A stretch of DNA of 10,682 bases from Acidimicrobiia bacterium (GTDB taxonomy: Bacteria > Actinomycetota > Acidimicrobiia > IMCC26256 > BP-133): assembly GCA_025934385.1 (NCBI GenBank), contig JAICYE010000036.1, positions 1 to 10,682 on the forward strand. The letters are read 5' to 3'. The notes below the pieces were generated by a model that made no database searches, was not told where the DNA came from, and saw nothing but the letters and a program-made list of their open reading frames with translations. Shown here in pieces: positions 1 through 7,810 of this stretch. Each line of letters starts with the position of its first letter. Position 1 is the stretch's first letter. The position numbers were made by a program, and so were the translations under genes.

Positions 1-941
1 ACGATGGCCAGCATCCGCTCCTGGCTCTCGGAGATCATCACCTCCACCGGGTCCATCCCCGGCTCCCGGCGCGCCACCCGGGCGATGTCGACGTCCATCC
101 CCATGCCGCCCTTGGCCGCCGTCTCCGAGGCGGCGCAGGACAGCCCGCCGGCGCCGAGGTCCTGCACCCCGACGGCGAGACCGGAATCCAGCAGGGCCAG
201 GCAGGCCTCGATCAGCTTCTTCTCCTCGAAGGGATCACCGACCTGGACCGACGGCCGTTTCTCGGCCGCCCTTTCGTCCAAACCGGCCGAGGCGAGAATG
301 CTGGCCCCACCGATGCCGTCGCGGCCGGTCGACGCCCCGAGCAGCACCGCCAGATTGCCGACACCCTCGGCCCGGGCCAGCACGAGACGCTCTTTCGGCA
401 GCACCCCGAGACAGAAAACGTTCACCAGCGGATTGGCGCTGTAGCAGGGGTCGAAGACGATTTCGCCGCCGACGGTGGGCACGCCGACCGAATTGCCATA
501 GCCGGAGATCCCGGCGACGACACCTTCGACCAGATACCGGTTACGGGCGACATCGAGGGGGCCGAAACGGAGCGGGTCCATCAGAGCGATAGGACGCGCC
601 CCCATGGAGAAAATGTCGCGGATGATCCCGCCGACGCCGGTGGCCGCCCCCTGGTGCGGCTCCACCGCCGAGGGATGGTTGTGGCTCTCGATCCGCAGGG
701 CCACGGCCAGGTCCTCGCCGACGTCGATGACGCCGGCGCCCTCGCCCGGCCCGACGAGCACCCAGGGCGCCTCGGTGGGGAACCGCCCCAGGTATTTGCG
801 GGACGACTTGTAGGAACAGTGTTCCGACCACATCACCGAGTACATGGCCAGTTCGAGGTCGGACGGGTCGCGCCCCAACAGGCCCACGATGGCGGCCAGT
901 TCGTCGTCGGTCAGGCCCAGCAGACGGTGTCTCGGTTCCAC
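1..941 (-). CDS. purL: Phosphoribosylformylglycinamidine synthase subunit PurL (5' part; runs off left edge)
   Basis: PurL is the large ATP-dependent subunit of FGAM synthetase, converting FGAR and glutamine-derived ammonia to FGAM (step 4 of purine synthesis) in a cytosolic complex with PurQ and PurS. The first 313 codons are present and the C-terminal half lies outside the window. Visible family motifs are [18 protein letters not shown] (about residues 31-48), [18 protein letters not shown] followed by [49 protein letters not shown] and [10 protein letters not shown], in the usual order of the AIRS-type domains. I chose the GTG at 941-939 because the codon immediately 5' of it in frame (944-942) is a TAG stop, so no earlier start is possible, and the N-terminal length before the SEHCSYKSS motif is normal. 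No Shine-Dalgarno sequence is visible; a leaderless promoter is proposed separately. Its codons include more A/T-ending choices (GAA, CGT, TGT) than purB-purA. Unusually, it is not adjacent to purS-purQ. Confidence 0.97.
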   Translation of the reverse strand, partial: MEPRHRLLGLTDDELAAIVGLLGRDPSDLELAMYSVMWSEHCSYKSSRKYLGRFPTEAPWVLVGPGEGAGVIDVGEDLAVALRIESHNHPSAVEPHQGAATGVGGIIRDIFSMGARPIALMDPLRFGPLDVARNRYLVEGVVAGISGYGNSVGVPTVGGEIVFDPCYSANPLVNVFCLGVLPKERLVLARAEGVGNLAVLLGASTGRDGIGGASILASAGLDERAAEKRPSVQVGDPFEEKKLIEACLALLDSGLAVGVQDLGAGGLSCAASETAAKGGMGMDVDIARVARREPGMDPVEVMISESQERMLAI

Positions 942-976
942 CTAAGAGAGCCTAATCGACATCGCGCTCTTGTCTA
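942..976 (-). promoter_or_regulatory. Putative leaderless promoter of purL
   Basis: Read on the minus strand, TAGACA (976-971, five of six matches to TTGACA) is followed by a 16-base spacer and TAGGCT (954-949, fitting the actinobacterial TAnnnT -10 pattern). Seven bases later comes the GTG start of purL at 941. Transcription starting about 7 bases after the -10 would begin on or next to that GTG, which would give a leaderless mRNA. This agrees with the absence of a ribosome binding site and with the in-frame TAG directly upstream. The elements are seen by eye only; promoter function is inference. Confidence 0.4.
953..964. repeat. Copy 1 of 12-base near-perfect direct repeat (TAATCGACATCG)
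   Basis: TAATCGACATCG here matches TAATCGTCATCG at 1019-1030 in 11 of 12 positions, in the same orientation, 66 bases apart start to start. Each copy holds two ATCG cores 6 bases apart. This copy abuts the predicted purL -10 element (949-954), a position where a bound protein would block transcription. It could be a regulator site or coincidence. Confidence 0.4.
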
Positions 977-1001
977 TTTGTCGTCGTGGTTGCAAGATGT
1001 G

Positions 1002-1010
1002 TGCTACATA
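1002..1010 (+). promoter_or_regulatory. Putative extended -10 element for the small basic protein gene
   Basis: TGCTACATA (TG, one base, then TACATA at 1005-1010) resembles an extended -10 promoter on the plus strand. It lies 38 bases before the GTG at 1049, leaving a leader of about 30 bases that contains a strong ribosome binding site. There is no good -35 at standard spacing; TTGTCG at 978-983 is too far (21-base spacer) and TTGCAA at 990-995 is too close. Confidence 0.3.
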
Positions 1011-1018
1011 TCGAGCGG

Positions 1019-1030
1019 TAATCGTCATCG
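1019..1030. repeat. Copy 2 of 12-base near-perfect direct repeat (TAATCGTCATCG)
   Basis: This is the partner of 953-964, differing at one base. It lies between the predicted -10 element and the ribosome binding site of the plus-strand gene, so it would sit at or just after the transcription start. A further ATCG follows at 1035-1038. The two copies flank the divergent promoter region, as an operator pair would. Confidence 0.4.
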
Positions 1031-1037
1031 TGTTATC

Positions 1038-1042
1038 GGAGG
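1038..1042 (+). promoter_or_regulatory. Strong ribosome binding site (GGAGG) that fixes the GTG start at 1049
   Basis: GGAGG ends 6 bases before the GTG at 1049-1051. This is a textbook position and the most canonical Shine-Dalgarno match in the window. It supports GTG 1049 over the internal ATG at codon 21. Confidence 0.8.
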
Positions 1043-1048
1043 AATCAG

Positions 1049-1495
1049 GTGAGCCCCAGAGCATCCGCATCCGAAACGAAGGCTCCGGTCAAGCGCAAGC
1101 GCTCCCCGATGTCCAACGAGCACAAGCAGGCGTTGGCCGAGGGTCGGGAACAGGGCCGGGGCGTCCGGCTTTACCTCGAAGCGCTGGAGAAGAACCGTCC
1201 GAAGCGGGGCCGCAAGCGCACCTCCGATTCCATCACCAAGCGACTCGACACCATTGAGCAGCGCCTGGTCGATGCCGACCCGCTCACCCGGCTTCACCTG
1301 ATCCAGGAACGGCTCAACCTGCAGAACGAGTTGGAGAGCCTGAAGGCCAAAACCGACCTCACCGAACTCGAAAAAGGCTTCATCAGCGCGGCCAGGAGCT
1401 ACGGCGAGCGGAAGGGCATCACCCACGCCGCCTGGCGGGCGCTCGGCGTGCCGCCCGACGTGCTGCGCAAGGCCGGGATCAGCCGGGGCGCTTAA
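1049..1495 (+). CDS. Small basic coiled-coil protein with AT-hook-like motif, function unknown
   Basis: The predicted product has 148 residues and I cannot name its family with certainty. It is the only gene on the plus strand. The N-terminal tail (1-20) is Lys/Arg/Ser-rich and looks disordered. Residues 49-57 read NRPKRGRKR, with a Gly-Arg core flanked by Pro and basic residues as in AT-hook DNA-binding motifs. Residues 61-105 are charged and helical with heptad-like Leu/Ile spacing, suggesting a short coiled coil. The C-terminus (about 106-146) has a Tyr-Gly-Glu-Arg-Lys-Gly-Ile segment, a conserved-looking AAWRALGVPP turn and a final helix. Its helix-turn-Pro-helix plan is loosely reminiscent of the Lsr2 C-terminal domain, but that is only an impression. 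There is no signal peptide or membrane segment. The GTG start is fixed by GGAGG six bases upstream. The gene is divergent from purL, and its TAA interlocks with the pyrE stop. A nucleic-acid-binding or regulatory role is inferred, not shown. Confidence 0.85.
   Translation: MSPRASASETKAPVKRKRSPMSNEHKQALAEGREQGRGVRLYLEALEKNRPKRGRKRTSDSITKRLDTIEQRLVDADPLTRLHLIQERLNLQNELESLKAKTDLTELEKGFISAARSYGERKGITHAAWRALGVPPDVLRKAGISRGA
1492..1495. other. Interlocked convergent stop codons within a palindromic TTAA
   Basis: The plus-strand TAA occupies 1493-1495 and the pyrE TAA occupies 1494-1492 on the minus strand, so two convergent genes end inside one another. No intergenic space exists for a terminator; each transcript must end inside the opposite gene or run through it. 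Confidence 0.95.
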
Positions 1496-2034
1496 GACCC
1501 GAACTCGTAGCCCAGGTCAGGTGCGCCGAGCACCGGGAAGAACGGGATCCGGCGCTGCTCCAGCGCCGGCCCGAGCTCGCCGCCCCGGTCGAGGAGGCAG
1601 GCGGCCGCCACCACCACGGCGCCGAACTCGACCACGGCATCGAGGGCCTGCAGCGTGCTGCCGCCCGTGGTCACGGCGTCGTCGACGACGAGCACGCGGT
1701 CGCCCTCCCGGATCGGGCCGGCCATCCGGCCGCCGGCGCCGTGGCCCTTGGCCTCCTTGCGGACGGCGAAGGCCCGCTTGCCTGACACCGCCGCCACCGC
1801 CAGCGCCACCGGGTCGGCCCCGAGCGTGAGGCCGCCGATGGCGTCGAAGCCCACGCCGTCGACCGCTTCGAGCACCGCCCGTCCGACGGTCTCGAGGCAG
1901 TCGCCCCGGAACGTGACCTGGCGGGCATCGACGTACCACTTCGACTGGCGCCCCGAGGCGAGCGTGAAGTCGCCTTCCCGCACCGAGAAGCGCTGGAGGG
2001 CGGCCAGCAGCTCGGCCGTGGCCGGGCCCCTCAC
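1492..2034 (-). CDS. pyrE: Orotate phosphoribosyltransferase
   Basis: PyrE transfers the phosphoribosyl group of PRPP to orotate, giving OMP, the fifth step of pyrimidine synthesis, in the cytosol. The 180-residue length is normal for the short bacterial form. FTLASGRQSKWYVDAR (23-38) matches the family's N-terminal orotate/PRPP region. RKEAKGHG (92-99) is the mobile catalytic loop. VLVVDDAVTTGGS (114-126) is the type I phosphoribosyltransferase PRPP-binding signature with both acidic residues intact. The GTG start at 2034-2032 overlaps the purQ TGA as GTGA. No Shine-Dalgarno sequence is visible, so translation is probably coupled to purQ. It is the last minus-strand gene of the array, placing a pyrimidine gene at the end of a purine run. 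It stands where purL would often follow purQ. No frame damage is visible. Confidence 0.97.
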   Translation of the reverse strand: MRGPATAELLAALQRFSVREGDFTLASGRQSKWYVDARQVTFRGDCLETVGRAVLEAVDGVGFDAIGGLTLGADPVALAVAAVSGKRAFAVRKEAKGHGAGGRMAGPIREGDRVLVVDDAVTTGGSTLQALDAVVEFGAVVVAAACLLDRGGELGPALEQRRIPFFPVLGAPDLGYEFGS

Positions 2035-2684
2035 AGGAGCGACCGCAGCAGGACGGCGCCGTCGGTCGATCCGAGGATGGCCTCCGACGCCCGTTCGGGG
2101 TGCGGCATCAACCCCACGACGTTCCGGCCTTCATTACAGATTCCGGCGATGTCGTCGAGGCTTCCATTGGGATTGTCGACGTAGCGCAGCACGATCTGGT
2201 CGTTCTCCCGCAGACCCTTGAGCGTCCCCTCGTCACAAACGAAGTTGCCCTCGAAGTGGTTGATGGGAATTCGCAGGATCTGGCCCGGCTCCGCTTTGCG
2301 GGTCAGGACCGTCGAGGTGGTCTCGACGCGGAGGTCGACGGCCTCACAGCGGAACTTGAGGCCGGCGTTCTTCTGCAGTGCCCCGGCCAGCAAACCGGCT
2401 TCGCACAGGATCTGGAAACCGTTGCAGATTCCCACGACCGGACCGCCGCTCCGGGCGAATTCCGCCACGGCGTCCATGACCGGCGAGAAGCGGGCGATCG
2501 CCCCCGTCCGCAGGTAATCGCCGTGGGCGAACCCGCCGGCAATGACGACGGCGTCGGACGCCCCCACCGTGCGGTCGCCGTGCCAGAGCATCTCCGGGTC
2601 GCCGCCGAGGACCTTGACCGCCCAGGCGACGTCCTCCTCGCAGTTCGTGCCGGGGAACATGACGACGCCGACCCGGGTGGTCAC
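2031..2684 (-). CDS. purQ: Phosphoribosylformylglycinamidine synthase subunit PurQ (glutaminase)
   Basis: PurQ is the class I glutamine amidotransferase that supplies ammonia to PurL in FGAM synthetase. The 217-residue product starts VTTRVGVVMFPGTNCEED. It has the oxyanion-region GGFAHGDYLR (50-59), the nucleophile Cys87 in VGICNGFQ, and the partners His195 and Glu197 in MPHPER, so the triad is complete. The GTG at 2684-2682 was chosen because it gives the normal family N-terminus, overlaps the purS TGA as GTGA, and has GGAG five bases upstream (2693-2690). The same frame stays open further upstream to 2849, but that extension would cover most of purS and has no family resemblance. Its 3' end overlaps pyrE by four bases. 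PurS, its structural partner, is immediately upstream, but PurL is not immediately downstream. Confidence 0.97.
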   Translation of the reverse strand: MTTRVGVVMFPGTNCEEDVAWAVKVLGGDPEMLWHGDRTVGASDAVVIAGGFAHGDYLRTGAIARFSPVMDAVAEFARSGGPVVGICNGFQILCEAGLLAGALQKNAGLKFRCEAVDLRVETTSTVLTRKAEPGQILRIPINHFEGNFVCDEGTLKGLRENDQIVLRYVDNPNGSLDDIAGICNEGRNVVGLMPHPERASEAILGSTDGAVLLRSLL

Positions 2685-2944
2685 ACGGTCTCCGGCGAGA
2701 AAAGGTCGATCGTGTAGTCCTCGATGACCGGGTTGGCCAGCAGCCGCCGGCACATCTCGTCCACCTGGGCCCGGGCGCTGGCCTCGTCGGGCGCGTCGAC
2801 GGCGAGGCGGATGCTCTTCCCCACCCGGACGTGGCTGACGTTGGCCCACCCGAGGGCGGGAAGGGCCCGTTCGATCACGCCGCCCTGGGGGTCGAGGATG
2901 CCCGGCCGGTGCCCGACCTCGATCCGCACTTCGTAGACGCTCAA
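2681..2944 (-). CDS. purS: Phosphoribosylformylglycinamidine synthase subunit PurS
   Basis: PurS is the small dimeric subunit that bridges PurL and PurQ and is thought to help ammonia transfer in FGAM synthetase. The 87-residue product has the family's opening strand and loop, YEVRIEVGHRPGILDPQG (4-21), then GVIERALPALG and a final NPVIEDYTIDL (71-81). The TTG at 2944-2942 is preferred: it gives a start 3 residues before the conserved strand, overlaps the purC TGA as TTGA, and lies just after a G-rich stretch. No ATG or GTG gives a full-length product. Being coupled at both ends (purC-purS and purS-purQ), it is probably made in step with PurQ. A separate purS indicates the three-subunit enzyme typical of Gram-positive and archaeal lineages. 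Confidence 0.95.
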   Translation of the reverse strand: MSVYEVRIEVGHRPGILDPQGGVIERALPALGWANVSHVRVGKSIRLAVDAPDEASARAQVDEMCRRLLANPVIEDYTIDLFSPETV

Positions 2945-3825
2945 TCCCCCACCCCGTACCAGTCGTCGAAGCTCTGCTCGGTGAGCCGCTCGTAGGCCTC
3001 GACGTAGCGGGACCGGGTGCCCTCGATGACCTGGGCGGGCAGCGTCGGCGGGGGCGGTGTCTGGTCCCACCCCTCGTCGAGGAGGAACTGGCGGACGTAC
3101 TGCTTGTCGAAACTCGGCGGCGACGTCCCCGGCTCGTACTCGTCGGCCGGCCAGAAGCGCGACGAGTCGGGCGTGAGGATCTCGTCGATCAGGAGCAACT
3201 GGTCGTCGATGGTACCGAACTCGAACTTCGTATCGGCCAGCAGGATCCCGCGGGCCGAGGCGATCTCGCAGCCGTAGGTGTAGATGGCGATCGAGAGGTC
3301 GCGCAGCTCCTCGTAGAGCGCCTTCCCGACCAGGGCGATGGCGTCGTCGCGGGTGAGGGCGAGGTCGTGGCCCTCGTCGGCCTTGGTCGTGGGCGTGAAG
3401 ATCGGCTCGGGCAGCGCCTCGGCCTGCACCATGCCGGAGGGCAGCGGCTCGCCGTTGACGGTGCGCTGCTTCTTGTACTCCGACCAGGCCGACCCGAACA
3501 GGTACCCCCGCACGACGCACTCCATCAGCACCGGGCGGCAGGCCTTGACCATCATGGCCCGGCCGGCCACGGCGGGCCCGGCCGTCTCGGGGAAGTCGGT
3601 GGGGTCGGCCGAGATCAGGTGATTGGGGACGATGTCGGCCGTCCGATCGAACCAGAAGGTGGACAGGCCGGTCAGCACCCGGCCCTTGTCGGGGATCGGC
3701 TCGTCGAGGACGACGTCGAAGGCCGAGATCCGGTCCGACGCCACCATCAGCAGGCGGTCGTGGCCGATCTCGTAGACGTCGCGCACCTTCCCCGAACGGA
3801 GCTTGGGGAGGCCGATGGAAGACAC
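2941..3825 (-). CDS. purC: SAICAR synthetase (phosphoribosylaminoimidazole-succinocarboxamide synthase)
   Basis: PurC condenses CAIR with aspartate using ATP to give SAICAR, the substrate of PurB, whose gene lies just upstream. The 294-residue length fits the actinobacterial/eukaryote-like PurC size. Motifs in order are SGKVRDVY (11-18, ATP-binding loop), SDRISAFDVVL (30-40), ECVVRGYLFGSAW (102-114), LADTKFEFG (196-204), LLIDEILTPDSSRFW (211-225) and SFDKQYVRQFL (238-248). The GTG at 3825-3823 is chosen because the mature N-terminus SSIGLPKLRSGKVRDVY matches the family, with ACGAGG eight bases upstream (3839-3834). It follows purB after a 23-base gap and overlaps purS by four bases. Everything needed for activity appears present. 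Confidence 0.97.
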   Translation of the reverse strand: MSSIGLPKLRSGKVRDVYEIGHDRLLMVASDRISAFDVVLDEPIPDKGRVLTGLSTFWFDRTADIVPNHLISADPTDFPETAGPAVAGRAMMVKACRPVLMECVVRGYLFGSAWSEYKKQRTVNGEPLPSGMVQAEALPEPIFTPTTKADEGHDLALTRDDAIALVGKALYEELRDLSIAIYTYGCEIASARGILLADTKFEFGTIDDQLLLIDEILTPDSSRFWPADEYEPGTSPPSFDKQYVRQFLLDEGWDQTPPPPTLPAQVIEGTRSRYVEAYERLTEQSFDDWYGVGD

Positions 3826-3848
3826 AGCGAAGACCTCGTTTCTCTCGG

Positions 3849-5176
3849 TCAGTCGAACAGGTCGGGCTCGGGGGCGTCGAGGGCGTCGAAGACCCGGCCG
3901 GCGTTGGCCAGGGCGGCCTTCAGGTCGAAGCAGGCGGCCAGGCGCTCGTCGGTCAGCCGGCTGGCCACCTCGGGTTCGGCCCGGAGGATGTCGAGGAACG
4001 GCCGGCGCTCCTCCCAGGCGGCCATCGCCGCCCGCTGGGTGATCCGGTAGGCGGCGTCGCGGTCGAGCCCCGAGGCCACGAGGGCCAGGAGGACGGGCTG
4101 GCTGAACACCAGCCCGTAGGACCGTTCCAGGTTCTCGGCCATCCGCTCGGGGAAGACCTCGAGGCCCTCGACGATCTCGGTGAACTTGACCAGCAGGTAG
4201 TAGGCCAGCATCGACGAGTCGGGCAGGATGATCCGCTCGACCGAGGAGTGGGAGATGTCGCGCTCGTGCCAGAGGGCGACGTCCTCCAGGGCGGCCTGGA
4301 GGTTGGAGCGCACCACCCGGGCGAGCCCGCACATCTGCTCGCAGCGGACGGGATTGCGCTTGTGGGGCATGGCGCTCGAGCCCTTCTGGGCGCCCTTGCG
4401 GAAGGGCTCGGCCGCCTCGCCGACCTCGGTGCGCTGGAGGTGGCGGACCTCGAGGGCGAAGGCCTCGACGGCCGCCGCCACCGAGGCGCAGGCGTAGACG
4501 AACTCGGCGTGGCGGTCGCGGGCCAGCACCTGGGTGGCCGGCACCGGCCGGAGGCCCAGCCGCTGGCACACGTAGCGCTCGACCGCCGGGTCGACGTTGG
4601 AGTACGTGCCGACGGCGCCCGACAGCTTGCCGACGCCGACGGCGTGGCGGGCCCGGACGAGACGCTCCCGGTCCCGCCGGACCTGCAGCGCCCACAGCGC
4701 CAGCTTCGAGCCCATCGTCGTGGGCTCGGCGTGGATGCCATGGGTCCGGCCGACCATGGGAACGTCGCGGAGTTCCCGCGCCCGGGCGGCGATGGCGTTT
4801 TCCAGGGCCGAGGCGGCGTCGATCAGGAGGGTGGCGGCCCGGGTGAGGGTGAGCGACAGCGAGGTGTCAACCACATCCGAGGACGTCAACCCGTAGTGGA
4901 CCCACCCGCCGGCCGGCTGCCCGACCCGGCCGGCGACGATGTCGACGAAGGCGGCCACGTCGTGGTTGGTGATGCGCTCCCGGGCCTCGATCTCGGCGAC
5001 GTCGGCGGCGGTGACCATGCCGGCGCTGCCCTCCCGGATGGCCGCCACGTGCTCCGGCGGGACCGTCCCCAGCAGCGACCAGGCCTCGACGGCCAGGATC
5101 TCGACCTCCAGCCAGGTGGAGAAGCGGGCCTCGTCGCTCCACAGCGAGGCCATCTCCGGGAGCGAATAGCGGGGGA

Positions 5177-5180
<4 letters not shown>
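3849..5180 (-). CDS. purB: Adenylosuccinate lyase
   Basis: PurB splits fumarate from SAICAR (giving AICAR) and from adenylosuccinate (giving AMP), so it serves both PurC and PurA, which are encoded in the same array. The 443-residue protein belongs to the fumarase/aspartase superfamily. TSSDVVDT (99-106), GRTHGIHAEP (144-153, catalytic His147) and the flexible signature GSSAMPHKRNP (267-277, catalytic Ser) are intact. The GTG at 5180-5178 gives the usual N-terminus IPRYSLPEMASLWSDEARF, overlaps the purD TGA as GTGA, and has GAGGGAG seven bases upstream (5194-5188) inside the end of purD. Codons are almost all G/C-ending, with GAG dominating for Glu. The next gene, purC, begins 23 bases downstream. 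Confidence 0.98.
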
Positions 5181-6469
<1,289 letters not shown>

Positions 6470-6475
6470 GCCCGG

Positions 6476-6482
6476 CCCCTCT
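6476..6482 (-). promoter_or_regulatory. Ribosome binding site AGAGGGG deciding the TTG start of purD
   Basis: AGAGGGG lies six bases before the TTG at 6469 and overlaps the TAG stop of purA (6483-6481). Together with the conserved N-terminus, it decides the unusual TTG start. Confidence 0.65.
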
Positions 6483-7767
6483 AGGCGGCGGCCGGCATGA
6501 CGACCGTCTGGCCCCGGGCCGGGCCCACCGAGCAGAACGTGACCGGCACGCCGGCCAGGGCCTCGATGGCCTCGACGTACGATCGGGCGGCGGCGGGCAG
6601 GTCCTCGAAGCGGGCCACCTCGCCGATCTCGGCCCCCCAGCCGGGCAGTGTCTCGTAGACAGGCCGGACCTTGTGCAGCACCGACTGGTGATAGGGCACG
6701 TGCTCGTAGCGCTTCCCGGCATCGTCCTCGTAGGCCACGCAGATCTTGAGCTCGGTCAGCGGGGCGAGGACGTCGAGCTTGGTCAGCGCCAGCTCCGTGA
6801 GGCTGTTGAGGCGGACGGCGTGCCGGAGCATCACGGCATCGAGCCAGCCCGGCCGGCGCCGGCGGCCGGTGTTGGTGCCGTACTCGCCGCCCCGGTCGAC
6901 GAGAAGGTCGCCGACCTCGTCGAACAGCTCGGTGGGGAACGGGCCGCTGCCGACCCGGGTCACGTAGGCCTTGGCCACGCCGATGATCCGGGTGATGTGG
7001 CGGGGCCCGACGCCGGCCCCCGTGCAGGCGCCGCCGGCCACCGGGTTCGACGACGTCACGTAGGGATAGGTGCCCTGGTCGAGGTCGAGGAACGTGGCCT
7101 GGGCTCCCTCGAACAGGACGTTGTCGCCGGCCTCCAGCGCCCGGTGGAGCAGGTCGACGGTGTCGGCGATCATCGGCTCGAGCCGCTCCAGGTACGACCG
7201 GTAGCGGGTGAACATCTCCGACGCCTTGAGCGGCAGCCGGTTGTAGACCTTGGCCAGCACGCCGTTCTTCTCCCGCAGCGCCAGGTCGAGCTTGGCCGAG
7301 AAGATCTTCTCGTCGAGCAGGTCCTGCACCCGGATACCGACCCGGGTGGCCTTGTCGGCGTAGGCCGGGCCGATGCCCCGCTTGGTCGTGCCGAGCTTGT
7401 TCTTGCCCAGGAACCGCTCGGTCACCCGGTCGAGCTCCTGGTGGTAGGGCATGATCAGGTGGGCGTTGCCCGACAGCCGCAGGCGCGACGTGTCGATGCC
7501 CTTGCCCTCCAGCATGTCGAGCTCGGCGAGGAGGACGGCGGGGTCGACGACCACTCCGTTGCCGATCACCGGCGTGACGTGGGGGTAGAGGATCCCCGAC
7601 GGCACGAGCTGGAGGGCCAGCGTGTGGCCGTCGGCGATGATCGTGTGCCCGGCGTTGTGGCCGCCCTGGTAGCGGACGACCATGGCCATGTCCCGGCAGA
7701 GGAGGTCGGTGAAGCGACCCTTGCCCTCGTCGCCCCACTGGGTGCCGACGATCACCGTGCCCGGCAC
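6481..7767 (-). CDS. purA: Adenylosuccinate synthetase
   Basis: PurA uses GTP to join aspartate to IMP, forming adenylosuccinate, the committed step to AMP; PurB, encoded two genes on, completes it. The 428-residue protein has the P-loop-like [11 protein letters not shown] (8-18), [12 protein letters not shown] (31-42), [43 protein letters not shown], the [14 protein letters not shown] region (Arg-rich IMP/Asp loop) and LTKLDVL, all in family order. Small departures from the E. coli enzyme are GKGR for GKGK, EGAQAT for EGAQGT and GPARGQT for GPDRTET near the end; active-site residues otherwise look complete. The GTG start at 7767-7765 gives the normal N-terminus and has AGGGGGG five bases upstream (7779-7773). 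A 43-base gap separates it from the gene upstream, the largest in the array, so a secondary promoter is possible although none is obvious. Confidence 0.98.
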   Translation of the reverse strand: MPGTVIVGTQWGDEGKGRFTDLLCRDMAMVVRYQGGHNAGHTIIADGHTLALQLVPSGILYPHVTPVIGNGVVVDPAVLLAELDMLEGKGIDTSRLRLSGNAHLIMPYHQELDRVTERFLGKNKLGTTKRGIGPAYADKATRVGIRVQDLLDEKIFSAKLDLALREKNGVLAKVYNRLPLKASEMFTRYRSYLERLEPMIADTVDLLHRALEAGDNVLFEGAQATFLDLDQGTYPYVTSSNPVAGGACTGAGVGPRHITRIIGVAKAYVTRVGSGPFPTELFDEVGDLLVDRGGEYGTNTGRRRRPGWLDAVMLRHAVRLNSLTELALTKLDVLAPLTELKICVAYEDDAGKRYEHVPYHQSVLHKVRPVYETLPGWGAEIGEVARFEDLPAAARSYVEAIEALAGVPVTFCSVGPARGQTVVMPAAA

Positions 7768-7772
7768 GACAG

Positions 7773-7779
7773 CCCCCCT
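7773..7779 (-). promoter_or_regulatory. Ribosome binding site AGGGGGG of purA
   Basis: This G-rich stretch ends five bases before the GTG at 7767. It lies in the 43-base gap at 7768-7810, which otherwise contains two short palindromes (CTGCAG at 7787-7792 and CACGTG at 7797-7802) and no convincing promoter or terminator. Confidence 0.55.
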
Positions 7780-7810
7780 GGTAGCCCTGCAGTTGTCACG
7801 TGTCGGCAGC

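Noticed and set aside
4..444. Plus-strand frame opposite purL at the left edge
   Set aside because: Ser/Arg/Pro-rich shadow of purL; the minus-strand frame carries uninterrupted PurL motifs through the same bases.
990..995. TTGCAA palindrome in the divergent spacer as a shared -35 element
   Set aside because: It lies only 9 bases from the plus-strand TACATA and 13 from the minus-strand TAGACA, too close for either as a standard -35/-10 pair.
970..1257. Plus-strand frame starting before the small basic gene and overlapping it
   Set aside because: It overlaps the better-supported frame at 1049-1495, which has a GGAGG site and plausible protein composition. The alternative has no ribosome binding site and crosses the likely promoter region.
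2685..2849. Upstream extension of purQ to an ATG at 2849
   Set aside because: It would overlap most of purS in another frame and add an Arg/Pro-rich leader with no PurQ resemblance. GTG 2684 with GGAG and a GTGA overlap is better.
7787..7802. CTGCAG and CACGTG palindromes in the gap before purA, considered as an operator or terminator stem
   Set aside because: Six-base palindromes are frequent by chance. They do not form one long stem and no T-run follows, so neither a terminator nor an operator is supported.
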